Program-made: the position numbers and the translations under genes
From: Isoptericola sp.
GTDB taxonomy: Bacteria > Actinomycetota > Actinomycetes > Actinomycetales > Cellulomonadaceae
Assembly: GCA_031180595.1 (NCBI GenBank)
Contig: JAPSLQ010000003.1
Location: 1-56,506, forward strand
DNA length: 56,506 nt
Direction of reading: 5' to 3'
Notes under the pieces: model-generated
What the model was told of the DNA's origin: nothing
Seen by the model: the letters and a program-made list of their open reading frames with translations, nothing else
Databases searched by the model: none
Part shown: in pieces, positions 12,089-20,329 of the stretch
Position numbering within the stretch: position 1 is the stretch's first letter
How the letters are laid out: each line of letters opens with the position of its first letter

Positions 12089-12190
12089 TCTTCTCCGCCC
12101 GCGCCTACCGAGGCACTGGGCGGGTGGGACCGAACCAGCGTCGACGCCGGTCGTGATGACGATCCCACCGCTTGCGGAGTACTCCCCTCC
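12082..12190 (-). promoter_or_regulatory. yybP-ykoY family manganese riboswitch (aptamer)
   Basis: The minus strand shows the family layout. P1.1 is GGAGG (12186-12190) with CCTCC (12084-12088). The L1 strand is GGAGTA (12180-12185). P1.2 is CTCCGC (12174-12179) with GCGGAG (12093-12098). The 3' junction is AAGA (12089-12092). P2 is GGTGGGA (12163-12169) with TCCCACC (12123-12129), followed by TCGTCA in the internal loop. GGAGTA in L1 and AAGA before the closing strand match the known Mn2+-binding loops. A TATGCT -10-like element lies at 12202-12207, about 12 bases before the aptamer. It precedes two TerC genes, a classic target. Confidence 0.85.
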
Positions 12191-12216
12191 AACGACGTGC
12201 AAGCATACGACACGTC

Positions 12217-14325
12217 TCAGGCGGTGGCCGCCTGCATCTGCCGCAGCTCCTTCTTCAGGCCCGAGATCTCGTCGCGCAGGCGCGCGGCGACCTCGAACTG
12301 GAGCTCGGCGGCCGCCGCGTGCATCTGGTCGCTGAGCTCCTGGATGAGCTCGGCGAGCTCGCCGGCGGCGACGCCCGCCAGGCGGTTGCCCGTCGTCGCG
12401 CCCTCCTTGGGCGCACCCGGGACCGGCGCCTTGCCCTTGCCCGTGGCGGTCGTCTTGCGGTAGCCGCCCGCCAGCAGCTGCGCGGTGTCGATGTCCTCGC
12501 GCGCGAGCATGTCGGTGACGTCGGCGATCTTCTTGCGCAGCGGCTGCGGGTCGATCCCGCGCTCGGCGTTGTAGGCGACCTGCTTGGCCCGGCGGCGGTT
12601 GGTCTCGTCGATCGCGAACCGCATCGCGGGCGTGACCTTGTCCGCGTACATGTGGACCTGGCCGGTGACGTTGCGGGCCGCGCGGCCGATCGTCTGGATG
12701 AGCGACCGTTCCGAGCGGAGGAAGCCCTCCTTGTCGGCGTCGAGGATGGCCACGAGCGACACCTCGGGCAGGTCGAGGCCCTCGCGGAGCAGGTTGATGC
12801 CGACGAGCACGTCGTACTCCCCGAGCCGGAGCTCGCGCAGCAGCTCGACGCGTCGGAGCGTGTCGACCTCGGAGTGCAGGTAGCGGACCCGCACGTCCTT
12901 CTCCAGGAAGTAGTCGGTGAGGTCCTCGGCCATCTTCTTGGTCAGCGTCGTGACCAGGACGCGCTCGTCCCGGTCGACGCGCTCGCGGATCTCGTGCAGC
13001 AGGTCGTCGATCTGGCCGGTCGTCGGCTTGACCACGACCTCCGGGTCCACGAGGCCTGTCGGACGGATGATCTGCTCCACGACGCCGTCCGACATCGACA
13101 GCTCGTAGTCGCCGGGCGTGGCGGACAGGTAGACCGTCTGCCCGATCCGCTCGACGAACTCCTCCCAGCGCAGCGGCCGGTTGTCCATCGCGCTCGGCAG
13201 GCGGAAGCCGTGCTCGACCAGCGAGCGCTTGCGCGACATGTCGCCCTCGAACATGGCACCGATCTGCGGCACCGTGACGTGCGACTCGTCGATGACGAGC
13301 AGGAAGTCCTCGGGGAAGTAGTCGAGCAGCGTGTTCGGCGGCGACCCCGCCTCGCGCCCGTCGATGTGCCGCGAGTAGTTCTCGATGCCGTTGCAGGTGC
13401 CGATCGAGCGCATCATCTCGATGTCGTAGCTGGTCCGCATGCGCAGGCGCTGGGCCTCGAGCAGCTTGTTCTGGCGCTCGAGCTCGGCGAGCCGCTCCTC
13501 GAGCTCTGTCTCGATGCTCGCGATGGCGCGCTCCATGCGCTCGGGGCCGGCGACGTAGTGGGTCGCCGGGAACAGGTACACGCTCTGCTCGTCACGGATC
13601 ACCTCGCCCGTGAGCGGGTGCAGCGTCTGGATCGCCTCGATCTCGTCGCCGAACATCTCGATGCGTACCGCGAGCTCCTCGTACACCGGGATGATCTCGA
13701 CAGTGTCACCCCGCACGCGGAAGGTGCCGCGCGTGAACGCCATGTCGTTGCGCGTGTACTGCATCTGCACGAACCGCCGCAGCATGTCGTCCCGGTCGAC
13801 GACGTCGCCGACGTCGAGCCGGACCATGCGGTCGACGTACTCCTGCGGCGTGCCGAGGCCGTAGATGCACGACACGGACGCGACCACGACCGTGTCCCGC
13901 CGGGTGAGCAGGGAGGACGTCGCCGAGTGACGCAGCCGCTCGACCTCGTCGTTGATCGACGAGTCCTTCTCGATGTAGGTGTCCGTCTGCGCGATGTACG
14001 CCTCAGGCTGGTAGTAGTCGTAGTACGACACGAAGTACTCGACCGCGTTGTTGGGCAGCAGCTCGCGGAACTCGGTCGCGAGCTGCGCGGCGAGCGTCTT
14101 GTTGGGTGCCATGACGAGCGTGGGCCGCTGCAGCTGCTCGATGAGCCACGCCGTGGTGGCGCTCTTCCCGGTGCCCGTGGCACCGAGCAGCACGACGTCC
14201 TTCTCGCCCGCCCGGATGCGCTCGGCGAGCTGGGCGATCGCGCCGGGCTGGTCGCCGGACGGCACGAACTCGGAGACCACCTCGAAGGGGGCCACCGCAC
14301 GCTGCAGGTCGGTCACGGGTCGCAT
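12217..14325 (-). CDS. uvrB: UvrB, excinuclease ABC subunit B
   Basis: The 702-residue DNA helicase-like protein is the damage-verifying centre of nucleotide excision repair. It shows Walker A (GATGTGKS, residues 48-55), the beta-hairpin region [20 protein letters not shown] (~108-127) that probes the DNA strand, helicase motifs DESH ([13 protein letters not shown]) and QTIGRAARN, and a C-terminal UVR motif ([18 protein letters not shown]) that binds UvrC. The ATG at 14325 gives the normal start; TACCGT six bases upstream could be a leaderless -10. No LexA-like site was seen nearby, unlike uvrA. Confidence 0.97.
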   Translation of the reverse strand: MRPVTDLQRAVAPFEVVSEFVPSGDQPGAIAQLAERIRAGEKDVVLLGATGTGKSATTAWLIEQLQRPTLVMAPNKTLAAQLATEFRELLPNNAVEYFVSYYDYYQPEAYIAQTDTYIEKDSSINDEVERLRHSATSSLLTRRDTVVVASVSCIYGLGTPQEYVDRMVRLDVGDVVDRDDMLRRFVQMQYTRNDMAFTRGTFRVRGDTVEIIPVYEELAVRIEMFGDEIEAIQTLHPLTGEVIRDEQSVYLFPATHYVAGPERMERAIASIETELEERLAELERQNKLLEAQRLRMRTSYDIEMMRSIGTCNGIENYSRHIDGREAGSPPNTLLDYFPEDFLLVIDESHVTVPQIGAMFEGDMSRKRSLVEHGFRLPSAMDNRPLRWEEFVERIGQTVYLSATPGDYELSMSDGVVEQIIRPTGLVDPEVVVKPTTGQIDDLLHEIRERVDRDERVLVTTLTKKMAEDLTDYFLEKDVRVRYLHSEVDTLRRVELLRELRLGEYDVLVGINLLREGLDLPEVSLVAILDADKEGFLRSERSLIQTIGRAARNVTGQVHMYADKVTPAMRFAIDETNRRRAKQVAYNAERGIDPQPLRKKIADVTDMLAREDIDTAQLLAGGYRKTTATGKGKAPVPGAPKEGATTGNRLAGVAAGELAELIQELSDQMHAAAAELQFEVAARLRDEISGLKKELRQMQAATA

Positions 14326-14371
14326 GGCTCTACGGTAGGCCGTGCCTCCGACAGGCGGGGCCGGCCGAGGC

Positions 14372-14995
14372 TCAGTGCTCCGCGCCGCCCGCGAGCGCCG
14401 GCTCGGTGAGCCGCCCGGCCGCGTGCTCCAGGGCGGCGCCGGCCACCAGCCCGAGGGCGCGCGCCGCACGCCCCACCGGCACGACGTCGGCGCGCGGCAC
14501 GTGCACGAAACCCGCGCGCACGCCGTCGCGCCCGGCGAGCAGGTGCTCGAGCGCGTAGAACGTGGCGTTGCACACGTACGTGCCGGCGGTGTTGCTCACG
14601 ACCGCGGGGATTCCGGCGTCGCGCAGGGCGACGAGCGCCGCCTTGAGCGGCAGGGTGCTCAGGTAGGCGACGGGCCCGCCGGGGACGACGGGCTCGTCGA
14701 CCGGCTGCTCGCCGGCGTTGTCGGGGATCCGGGCGTCGGTCACGTTGACCGCGACCCGCTCGAGCCGTACGGCGTCCGTGCCGGCGGCCAGGCCCGTGCA
14801 CACGACGACGTCCGGCGCGTGCTCCTCGAGCGCCGCGGCGAGCCGCGCGGGCGCCCCGGCGAACGTGACCGGCAACCGCACGGCGACGAGCTCGTGCGGC
14901 CCCTCCCAGCGTGCGGAGAGCGCCTGCACCGCCTCCCAGGACTCGTTGACCTCGGAGCCCCCGAACGGCTCGAAGCCGGTGAGCAGGACCTTCAC
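14372..14995 (-). CDS. pcp: Pyroglutamyl-peptidase I (pyrrolidone-carboxylate peptidase)
   Basis: The 207-residue cysteine peptidase removes N-terminal pyroglutamate from peptides in the cytoplasm. It begins [20 protein letters not shown], the family's signature start, and has the catalytic Cys in [14 protein letters not shown] (~residue 142) with the catalytic His in the later FVHVPR segment. The GTG start overlaps the coaE stop by four bases, implying one transcript with coaE. Length is normal for the family. Confidence 0.93.
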   Translation of the reverse strand: MKVLLTGFEPFGGSEVNESWEAVQALSARWEGPHELVAVRLPVTFAGAPARLAAALEEHAPDVVVCTGLAAGTDAVRLERVAVNVTDARIPDNAGEQPVDEPVVPGGPVAYLSTLPLKAALVALRDAGIPAVVSNTAGTYVCNATFYALEHLLAGRDGVRAGFVHVPRADVVPVGRAARALGLVAGAALEHAAGRLTEPALAGGAEH

Positions 14996-15630
14996 GCGCG
15001 CTCGGCCTCCTCCGCGGCGACCACCTCGGCGACCTCGCGCCGCACGCGCGTCCACAGCTCGTCGACCTGGGAGCGCAGCGCGTCCTCGGTGCCGGTGCCG
15101 TCGAGGGTGACGTCGGCCGCGGCGAGCCTCTCCTCGTCCGACGCCTGGGCGGCGACCCGGGCGCGGGCGTCGCCCTCGGGCAGCCCGCGGCCGTCGACGA
15201 GCCGTCGCACCCGCTGCTCGGCCGGCGCGTGGACGACGACGAGGAGGTGGAAGCGCTCCGTCTGACCCGTCTCGACGAGCAGCGGGATGTCGTGCACGAC
15301 GACGGCGCGAGGGTCCGCGGCACCGGCGGCGGCCTCGCGCTCGGCCGACAGGCGCCGGACCTCCGGGTGGACGATGCCCTCGAGCCGCGCGCGTGCGGCG
15401 TCGTCGGCGAAGACCACACGACCGAGCGCGGGGCGGTCGAGCGAGCCGTCGGACGCGAGGACCCCCTCGCCGAACGCCTCGACCACCTCCTCGAGCCCGA
15501 CCGAGCCCGGCGCGACGGCCTCGCGCGCGAGCTGGTCGTGGTCGATGACGACGGCACCGAGCTCGCCGAGGCGACGCGCGACGACCGACTTCCCCGCGGC
15601 GATGCCGCCCGTGAGCCCGATCCGGAACAT
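14992..15630 (-). CDS. coaE: Dephospho-CoA kinase
   Basis: The 212-residue P-loop kinase performs the last step of coenzyme A synthesis, phosphorylating the 3' hydroxyl of dephospho-CoA. It starts MFRIGLTGGIAAGKSVVARR with Walker A GGIAAGKS (residues 8-15), and has HDIPLLVE (~112-119) and HAPAEQRVRRLVDGRG typical of CoaE. The ATG at 15630 is preferred to one nine bases upstream because it matches the family start, and CAGGAT seven bases before it could be a leaderless -10. The catalytic Asp in VVIDHDQLARE is present. The divergent ABC exporter begins 72 bp away. Confidence 0.93.
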   Translation of the reverse strand: MFRIGLTGGIAAGKSVVARRLGELGAVVIDHDQLAREAVAPGSVGLEEVVEAFGEGVLASDGSLDRPALGRVVFADDAARARLEGIVHPEVRRLSAEREAAAGAADPRAVVVHDIPLLVETGQTERFHLLVVVHAPAEQRVRRLVDGRGLPEGDARARVAAQASDEERLAAADVTLDGTGTEDALRSQVDELWTRVRREVAEVVAAEEAERA

Positions 15631-15702
15631 GGGACCCATCCTGCCCGACCGCGCGCGGCGGCGCCGGAGGGGCGCCGCGGACCGCGGCGTAGGCTTCCCG
15701 GC

Positions 15703-17643
15703 ATGAGCATGCCCGGTCACCCGCCCGACGTCGCGCGCTCCGGTGGCGGCGGGCGCCCGGCCATGGGCGGCGGGTCGATGCGCTCGTACCTCCAGGACGC
15801 GTCCGTGACCCATCACCGGCTCCCGCGCTCGACGCTCCGGCGCATCCTGGCGTTCGCCCGCCCGTACCGCCGGATGCTCGCCGGGTTCCTCGCGCTGCTC
15901 GTGGTCGACGCGGCGGCCGGGGCCGCGACGCCCCTGCTGTTCCGGCACCTCATCGACGACGGCATCGCCGAGGGCGACCGCGCGCTCGTCGTGACCCTCG
16001 CGGGGGCCGCGGCCGGCCTCGCGCTGCTCACCGCGGTCCTCTCGGTCGCCGAGCGGTGGGTCTCCGCGTCGGTCGGCGAGGGACTCATCCAGGATCTGCG
16101 CACCGCGGTGTTCGACCACGTGCAGCGCATGCCCCTGGCGTTCTTCTCCCGCACGCGCACGGGTGCGCTCGTGCAGCGGCTCAACGGGGACGTGCTCGGG
16201 GCGCAGCAGGCCTTCACCTCGACCCTGCAGACGGTGGTGTCCAACGGGCTGACGATCGTGTTCACGCTCGCGGCGATGCTCGCGATGTCGTGGCGCCTGA
16301 CGCTGGTGGCGCTCGTGCTCGTGCCCGCGTTCGTGCTCCCCGCGCGGTGGTTCGGACGGCGCCTGGCCGACCTCGCGCGCCGCTCCTACGAGCTGAACGC
16401 CGACGCCGGGCAGCTCATGAACGAGCGGTTCAACGTGGCCGGTGCGCACCTGGCCAAGGTCTACGGCGACCCCGCGCGCGAGTCGGCACGCTACGCCACG
16501 CACGTCGGCCTGCTGCGCGACGTCGGCGTCCGGCGCGCCCTGTACAGCACCTGGTTCCGCGTGGGCCTCACCACGCTCGCGTCGGTGGCGATCGCGATCG
16601 TCTACGGGCTGGGCGGCCTGCAGGCCATCGCCGGCGAGCTCACGGTGGGCGTCGTCGTGGCGCTCACGGCCTACCTCGGCCGGCTCTACGGGCCGCTGAC
16701 CGCCATGTCGAACGTGCAGGTCGACGTCATGACCGCGCTCGTGAGCTTCGAGCGCGTGCTCGAGGTGCTCGACCTCGAGCCCACCGTGGCCGAGAAGCCC
16801 GACGCCGCGGACCTGCGTGCCGCGGTCGCGGAGCGGGGGGCGAGCGTCGAGCTGGACGACGTCACCTTCCGCTACCCGCGTGCCGAGGACGTCTCCCTCG
16901 CGTCTCTGGAGTCGGTCGCGGCGGTGCGCAAGGACCCGACGTCGGACACGCTGCACGACGTGTCGTTCGCGGTGCCCGCGGGCGCGATGGTCGCGCTCGT
17001 CGGCCCGTCCGGAGCGGGCAAGACGACGATCTCGCAGCTCGTGTCGCGGATGTACGACCCGACGTCGGGCGCGGTGCGGATCGCCGGGACGGACCTGCGG
17101 GACGTGACCTTCGCGTCGCTGCGGGGCACCGTGGGCGTCGTCTCCCAGGAGGCGCACCTGTTCCACGACACCGTGGCGGAGAACCTCCGCTTCGCGCGCC
17201 CCGACGCCACCGACGCCGACCTGGAGCGTGCGCTGCGGCAGGCGCGCATCTGGAACCTCGTCGAGCGGCTGCCGGAGGGCCTCGAGACGGTCGTGGGCGA
17301 CCGTGGGTACCGCCTGTCCGGTGGCGAGCGCCAGCGCCTGGCGATCGCCCGGCTGCTGCTCAAGGCGCCGGACATCGTCGTGCTCGACGAGGCGACCGCG
17401 CACCTCGACTCGGAGTCCGAGGCGGCCGTGCAGGCCGCGCTCGACGAGGCGCTCTCGGGGCGCACCTCGCTGGTCATCGCGCACCGGCTGTCGACCGTGC
17501 GCGGGGCGGACAGCATCGTCGTGGTGGACGACGGGCGCGTCGTGGAGCAGGGGACCCACGCCGACCTGCTCGCGGCCGGCGGGCTGTACGCCGAGCTCTA
17601 CCGCACCCAGTTCGCGGACGTCGCCCACGACCCCACGAGGTAG
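15703..17643 (+). CDS. ABC exporter, fused membrane and ATPase domains
   Basis: The 646-residue protein has six membrane helices (about residues 55-330) followed by an ATP-binding domain: Walker A GPSGAGKTT (~433), signature LSGGERQRLAIA (~540), Walker B VVLDEATAHLD with a normal catalytic Glu, and switch His in VIAHRLST. It is a half-transporter of the MsbA/BmrA type that would act as a homodimer; the substrate is unknown. The first ~50 residues are glycine-rich and cytoplasmic. TAGGCT lies seven bases before the ATG, a possible leaderless promoter. It is convergent with rpsA across two hairpins. Confidence 0.9.
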   Translation: MSMPGHPPDVARSGGGGRPAMGGGSMRSYLQDASVTHHRLPRSTLRRILAFARPYRRMLAGFLALLVVDAAAGAATPLLFRHLIDDGIAEGDRALVVTLAGAAAGLALLTAVLSVAERWVSASVGEGLIQDLRTAVFDHVQRMPLAFFSRTRTGALVQRLNGDVLGAQQAFTSTLQTVVSNGLTIVFTLAAMLAMSWRLTLVALVLVPAFVLPARWFGRRLADLARRSYELNADAGQLMNERFNVAGAHLAKVYGDPARESARYATHVGLLRDVGVRRALYSTWFRVGLTTLASVAIAIVYGLGGLQAIAGELTVGVVVALTAYLGRLYGPLTAMSNVQVDVMTALVSFERVLEVLDLEPTVAEKPDAADLRAAVAERGASVELDDVTFRYPRAEDVSLASLESVAAVRKDPTSDTLHDVSFAVPAGAMVALVGPSGAGKTTISQLVSRMYDPTSGAVRIAGTDLRDVTFASLRGTVGVVSQEAHLFHDTVAENLRFARPDATDADLERALRQARIWNLVERLPEGLETVVGDRGYRLSGGERQRLAIARLLLKAPDIVVLDEATAHLDSESEAAVQAALDEALSGRTSLVIAHRLSTVRGADSIVVVDDGRVVEQGTHADLLAAGGLYAELYRTQFADVAHDPTR

Positions 17644-17664
17644 CGACACCCCGACGCACGACGA

Positions 17665-17696
17665 AGGCCCGCCACCCCTCGCGGGGTGACGGGCCT
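17665..17696. terminator. Bidirectional hairpin between the ABC exporter and rpsA
   Basis: AGGCCCG...CGGGCCT closes a 13-pair stem with one mismatch and a TCGC loop, directly after the exporter stop. It can fold on either strand and separates two convergent genes. Confidence 0.7.
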
Positions 17697-17705
17697 CGTG
17701 CGTCA

Positions 17706-17723
17706 CCGGCCCTCGCGGGCCGG
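17706..17723. terminator. Second hairpin after rpsA
   Basis: CCGGCCC-TCGC-GGGCCGG is a 7-bp GC-only stem lying 12 bases past the rpsA stop in its direction of transcription, ahead of the larger hairpin. It likely serves as the rpsA terminator. Confidence 0.55.
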
Positions 17724-17734
17724 CGACGGTCGGC

Positions 17735-19207
17735 TCAGTTGCCGGTCAGCTTCTCGCGAAGCGCGGCGAGCGCCTCGTCCGACGCCAGGGTGCCGGCCGC
17801 CTCCTGCGGCTGCGCGGGAGCCGAGGAGTAGGACGAGCCGCCGCCGGACGGGACGACGTCGCCCGCCGCCGCGTCGGCGTCGGCCGCCAGGGCGGCGCGC
17901 ACCTGCTCGCGGTGCGCCTCCCAGCGGGCGTGCGCCTTGGCGTACTCGGCCTCCCAGGCCTCGCGCTGCGTCTCGAAGCCCTCGAGCCACTCGTTGGTCT
18001 CGGGGTCGAAGCCCTCGGGGTACTTGTACTCGCCGTTCTCGTCGTACTCGGCCGCCATGCCGTACAGCGCGGGGTCGAAGTCCTCGGAGTCGGGCTCGAC
18101 GCCCTCGTTGGCCTGCTTGAGCGACAGCGAGATGCGGCGACGCTCGAGGTCGATGTCGATGACCTTGACGAAGACCTCCTGGCCCACCGTGACGACCTGC
18201 TCGGGCAGCTCGACGTGGCGCACGGCCAGCTCGGAGATGTGCACGAGACCCTCGATGCCGTCCTCGACGCGCACGAAGGCACCGAACGGGACGAGCTTGG
18301 TGACCTTGCCGGGCACGACCTGGCCGATGGCGTGCGTGCGGGCGAAGGTCTGCCACGGGTCCTCCTGCGTCGCCTTCAGCGACAGGGAGACACGCTCGCG
18401 GTCGAAGTCGACGTCGAGGACCTCGACCGTGACCTCCTGGCCCACCTCGACGACCTCGGACGGGTGGTCGATGTGCTTCCAGGACAGCTCGGAGACGTGC
18501 ACGAGGCCGTCCACGCCGCCCAGGTCGACGAACGCACCGAAGTTGACGATCGACGACACGACACCGGGGCGCACCTGGCCCTTCTGCAGCGTCTGCAGGA
18601 AGGTGGAGCGGACCTCGGACTGCGTCTGCTCGAGCCAGGCACGGCGCGACAGGACCACGTTGTTGCGGTTCTTGTCGAGCTCGATGATCTTGGCCTCGAT
18701 CTCCTTGCCGACGTACGGCGCGAGGTCGCGGACGCGGCGCATCTCCACGAGGGAGGCCGGCAGGAAGCCGCGCAGGCCGATGTCGAGGATGAGGCCGCCC
18801 TTGACGACCTCGATGACGGTGCCGGTGACGACGCCGTCCTCCTCCTTGATCTTCTCGATCGTGCCCCAGGCGCGCTCGTACTGGGCGCGCTTCTTGGACA
18901 GGATCAGGCGACCCTCCTTGTCCTCCTTCTGGAGGACGAGAGCCTCGACGGCGTCGCCCACGGCGACGACCTCGCCCGGGTCCACGTCGTGCTTGATGGA
19001 GAGCTCGCGAGACGGGATCACGCCCTCCGTCTTGTAGCCGATGTCAAGGAGGACCTCGTCGCGGTCGACCTTGACGATCGTGCCTTCGACGATGTCACCA
19101 TCGTTGAAGTACTTGATGGTGGCGTCGACGGCGGCAAGGAAGTCGTCCTCGGTGCCGATGTCGTTCACGGCGACCTGGGGGGCGGACTTCGTGGTGGAGA
19201 TGGTCAT
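17735..19207 (-). CDS. rpsA: Ribosomal protein S1
   Basis: The 490-residue protein contains four S1 RNA-binding repeats: GDIVEGTIVKVDRDEVLLDI (~37), GVVTGTVIEVVKGGLILDIG (~123), GQVRPGVVSSIVNFGAFVDL (~208) and GQVVPGKVTKLVPFGAFVRV (~293). S1 holds mRNA on the 30S subunit. After the repeats comes an acidic, Tyr-rich tail (residues ~375-490) ending REKLTGN, as in other actinobacterial S1 proteins, shorter than the six-repeat E. coli form. ATG start with a GGAG ten bases upstream. The promoter lies about 160 bases upstream, leaving a long leader. Confidence 0.96.
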   Translation of the reverse strand: MTISTTKSAPQVAVNDIGTEDDFLAAVDATIKYFNDGDIVEGTIVKVDRDEVLLDIGYKTEGVIPSRELSIKHDVDPGEVVAVGDAVEALVLQKEDKEGRLILSKKRAQYERAWGTIEKIKEEDGVVTGTVIEVVKGGLILDIGLRGFLPASLVEMRRVRDLAPYVGKEIEAKIIELDKNRNNVVLSRRAWLEQTQSEVRSTFLQTLQKGQVRPGVVSSIVNFGAFVDLGGVDGLVHVSELSWKHIDHPSEVVEVGQEVTVEVLDVDFDRERVSLSLKATQEDPWQTFARTHAIGQVVPGKVTKLVPFGAFVRVEDGIEGLVHISELAVRHVELPEQVVTVGQEVFVKVIDIDLERRRISLSLKQANEGVEPDSEDFDPALYGMAAEYDENGEYKYPEGFDPETNEWLEGFETQREAWEAEYAKAHARWEAHREQVRAALAADADAAAGDVVPSGGGSSYSSAPAQPQEAAGTLASDEALAALREKLTGN

Positions 19208-19365
19208 TGAGTAGCTGCTCCGATGCGGACAGGGCGTAGTGCGGACAGGGTCGTGGCGCAGTATCGTGCGGCTACCGCTGCGCCGGACGAGGCCCTGAGG
19301 GATGCCCTGGGGAAAGCTCGTGAGGGACGGCGGCGTGCGCGCACAGGCGCACTGCACCGCCTGAC

Positions 19366-19394
19366 ATCTTAACGACGCCCCCTTGCCTGGTCAA
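19366..19394 (-). promoter_or_regulatory. Strong promoter for rpsA
   Basis: TTGACC (-35, 19389-19394) and TAAGAT (-10, 19366-19371) are 17 bases apart on the minus strand, the best sigma-70-type match seen in the window. It predicts an rpsA leader of about 150 bases. It overlaps the upstream region of the divergent methyltransferase gene. Confidence 0.75.
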
Positions 19395-19416
19395 CGCGTC
19401 GTGGCACGATGAGGCC

Positions 19417-20229
19417 GTGATCACCCCGCCCGGAGACGTGTCCCACGCCGGGTACCACGACGTGCCCGAGGACGAGGGCGGTGCCGCGGCCCGCCCGTGG
19501 TGGGACGCCAACGCCGCCGAGTACCTCTCCGAGCACGGCGACTTCCTCGGCGACGCCGGCTTCCGGTGGGGCCCCGAAGGGCTCACCGAGGACGAGGCGC
19601 GGCTGCTCGGCGACGTCGCCGGGGCGCGCGTGCTCGAGGTCGGCGCCGGCGCGGCGCACTGCTCGCGGTGGCTCGCGACGCGCGGCGCGCACGTCGTCGC
19701 GACCGACGTGTCCGCCGGGATGCTCGCCGGTGCCGCGCGGCTCGGCGTCGCCACCGGCGTCGCGGTCCCGCTCGTCCAGGCCGACGCCCGCGCGCTGCCG
19801 TTCGCCGACGGCGCGTTCGACGTCGTCTTCACGTCGTTCGGCGTGATCCCGTTCGTGCCCGACGCGGCGCGGGTCCACGCGGAGGCGGCGCGCGTCCTGC
19901 GGCCGGGCGGCCGCTGGGTCTTCTCCGTGACGCACCCGCTGCGCTGGGCGTTCCCCGACGACCCGACCACGCGCGGGCTGACGGCCCACCGGTCGTACTT
20001 CGACCGTCGCCCCTACGTCGAGACCGACGACGCGGGCCGCGTCCTCTACGCGGAGTACCACCGGACGCTCGGCGACCACGTGCGCGACGTCGTCGGCGCG
20101 GGCCTGCGCCTGCGCGACGTCGTCGAGCCCGAGTGGCCGGACTGGAACGACCAGGTCTGGGGCGGGTGGGGCCCCGAGCGCGGCGCCTACCTGCCCGGCA
20201 CGGCCGTCCTCGTCACGACGAAGGACTGA
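19417..20229 (+). CDS. Class I SAM-dependent methyltransferase
   Basis: The 270-residue protein has motif I VLEVGAGAAHCSRWLA (~residues 70-85), acidic loop VVATDVSAGML (~92-102), ADARALPFADGAFDVVF (~122-138) and EAARVLRPGGRWVFSVTHP, the pattern of small-molecule class I methyltransferases. The substrate is unknown; the family includes many ubiquinone/menaquinone-like and natural-product enzymes. The GTG start at 19417 has CACGAT six bases upstream and TTGCCT sixteen bases before that, consistent with a leaderless promoter back to back with that of rpsA. Confidence 0.85.
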   Translation: MITPPGDVSHAGYHDVPEDEGGAAARPWWDANAAEYLSEHGDFLGDAGFRWGPEGLTEDEARLLGDVAGARVLEVGAGAAHCSRWLATRGAHVVATDVSAGMLAGAARLGVATGVAVPLVQADARALPFADGAFDVVFTSFGVIPFVPDAARVHAEAARVLRPGGRWVFSVTHPLRWAFPDDPTTRGLTAHRSYFDRRPYVETDDAGRVLYAEYHRTLGDHVRDVVGAGLRLRDVVEPEWPDWNDQVWGGWGPERGAYLPGTAVLVTTKD

Positions 20230-20277
20230 GCCGGCCGGGCACGGCGGGTGGACCCGCACCGGTCGGGGCGCCGGACT

Positions 20278-20329
20278 TCAGTGCCCGGCGTCAGTGGCCG
20301 GCGTCAGTGGCCGGCGTCAGTGGCCGGCG
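20278..20329. repeat. Four tandem 13-bp units over the polA stop codon
   Basis: Units 20278-20290, 20291-20303, 20304-20316 and 20317-20329 are TCAGTGCCCGGCG followed by three identical copies of TCAGTGGCCGGCG. The last unit contains the true polA stop and the codons for its final residues (AGH); the other three repeat that stop region downstream of the gene. Confidence 0.9.

Noticed and set aside
14992-17706. Extension of coaE to a 904-residue protein
   Set aside because: The extra N-terminal part is antisense to the ABC exporter and low in complexity; the CoaE start at 15630 matches the family.
20278-20329. Tandem repeat as a CRISPR or attachment site
   Set aside because: Units are contiguous 13-mers with no spacers, no integrase is near, and they derive from the end of polA.
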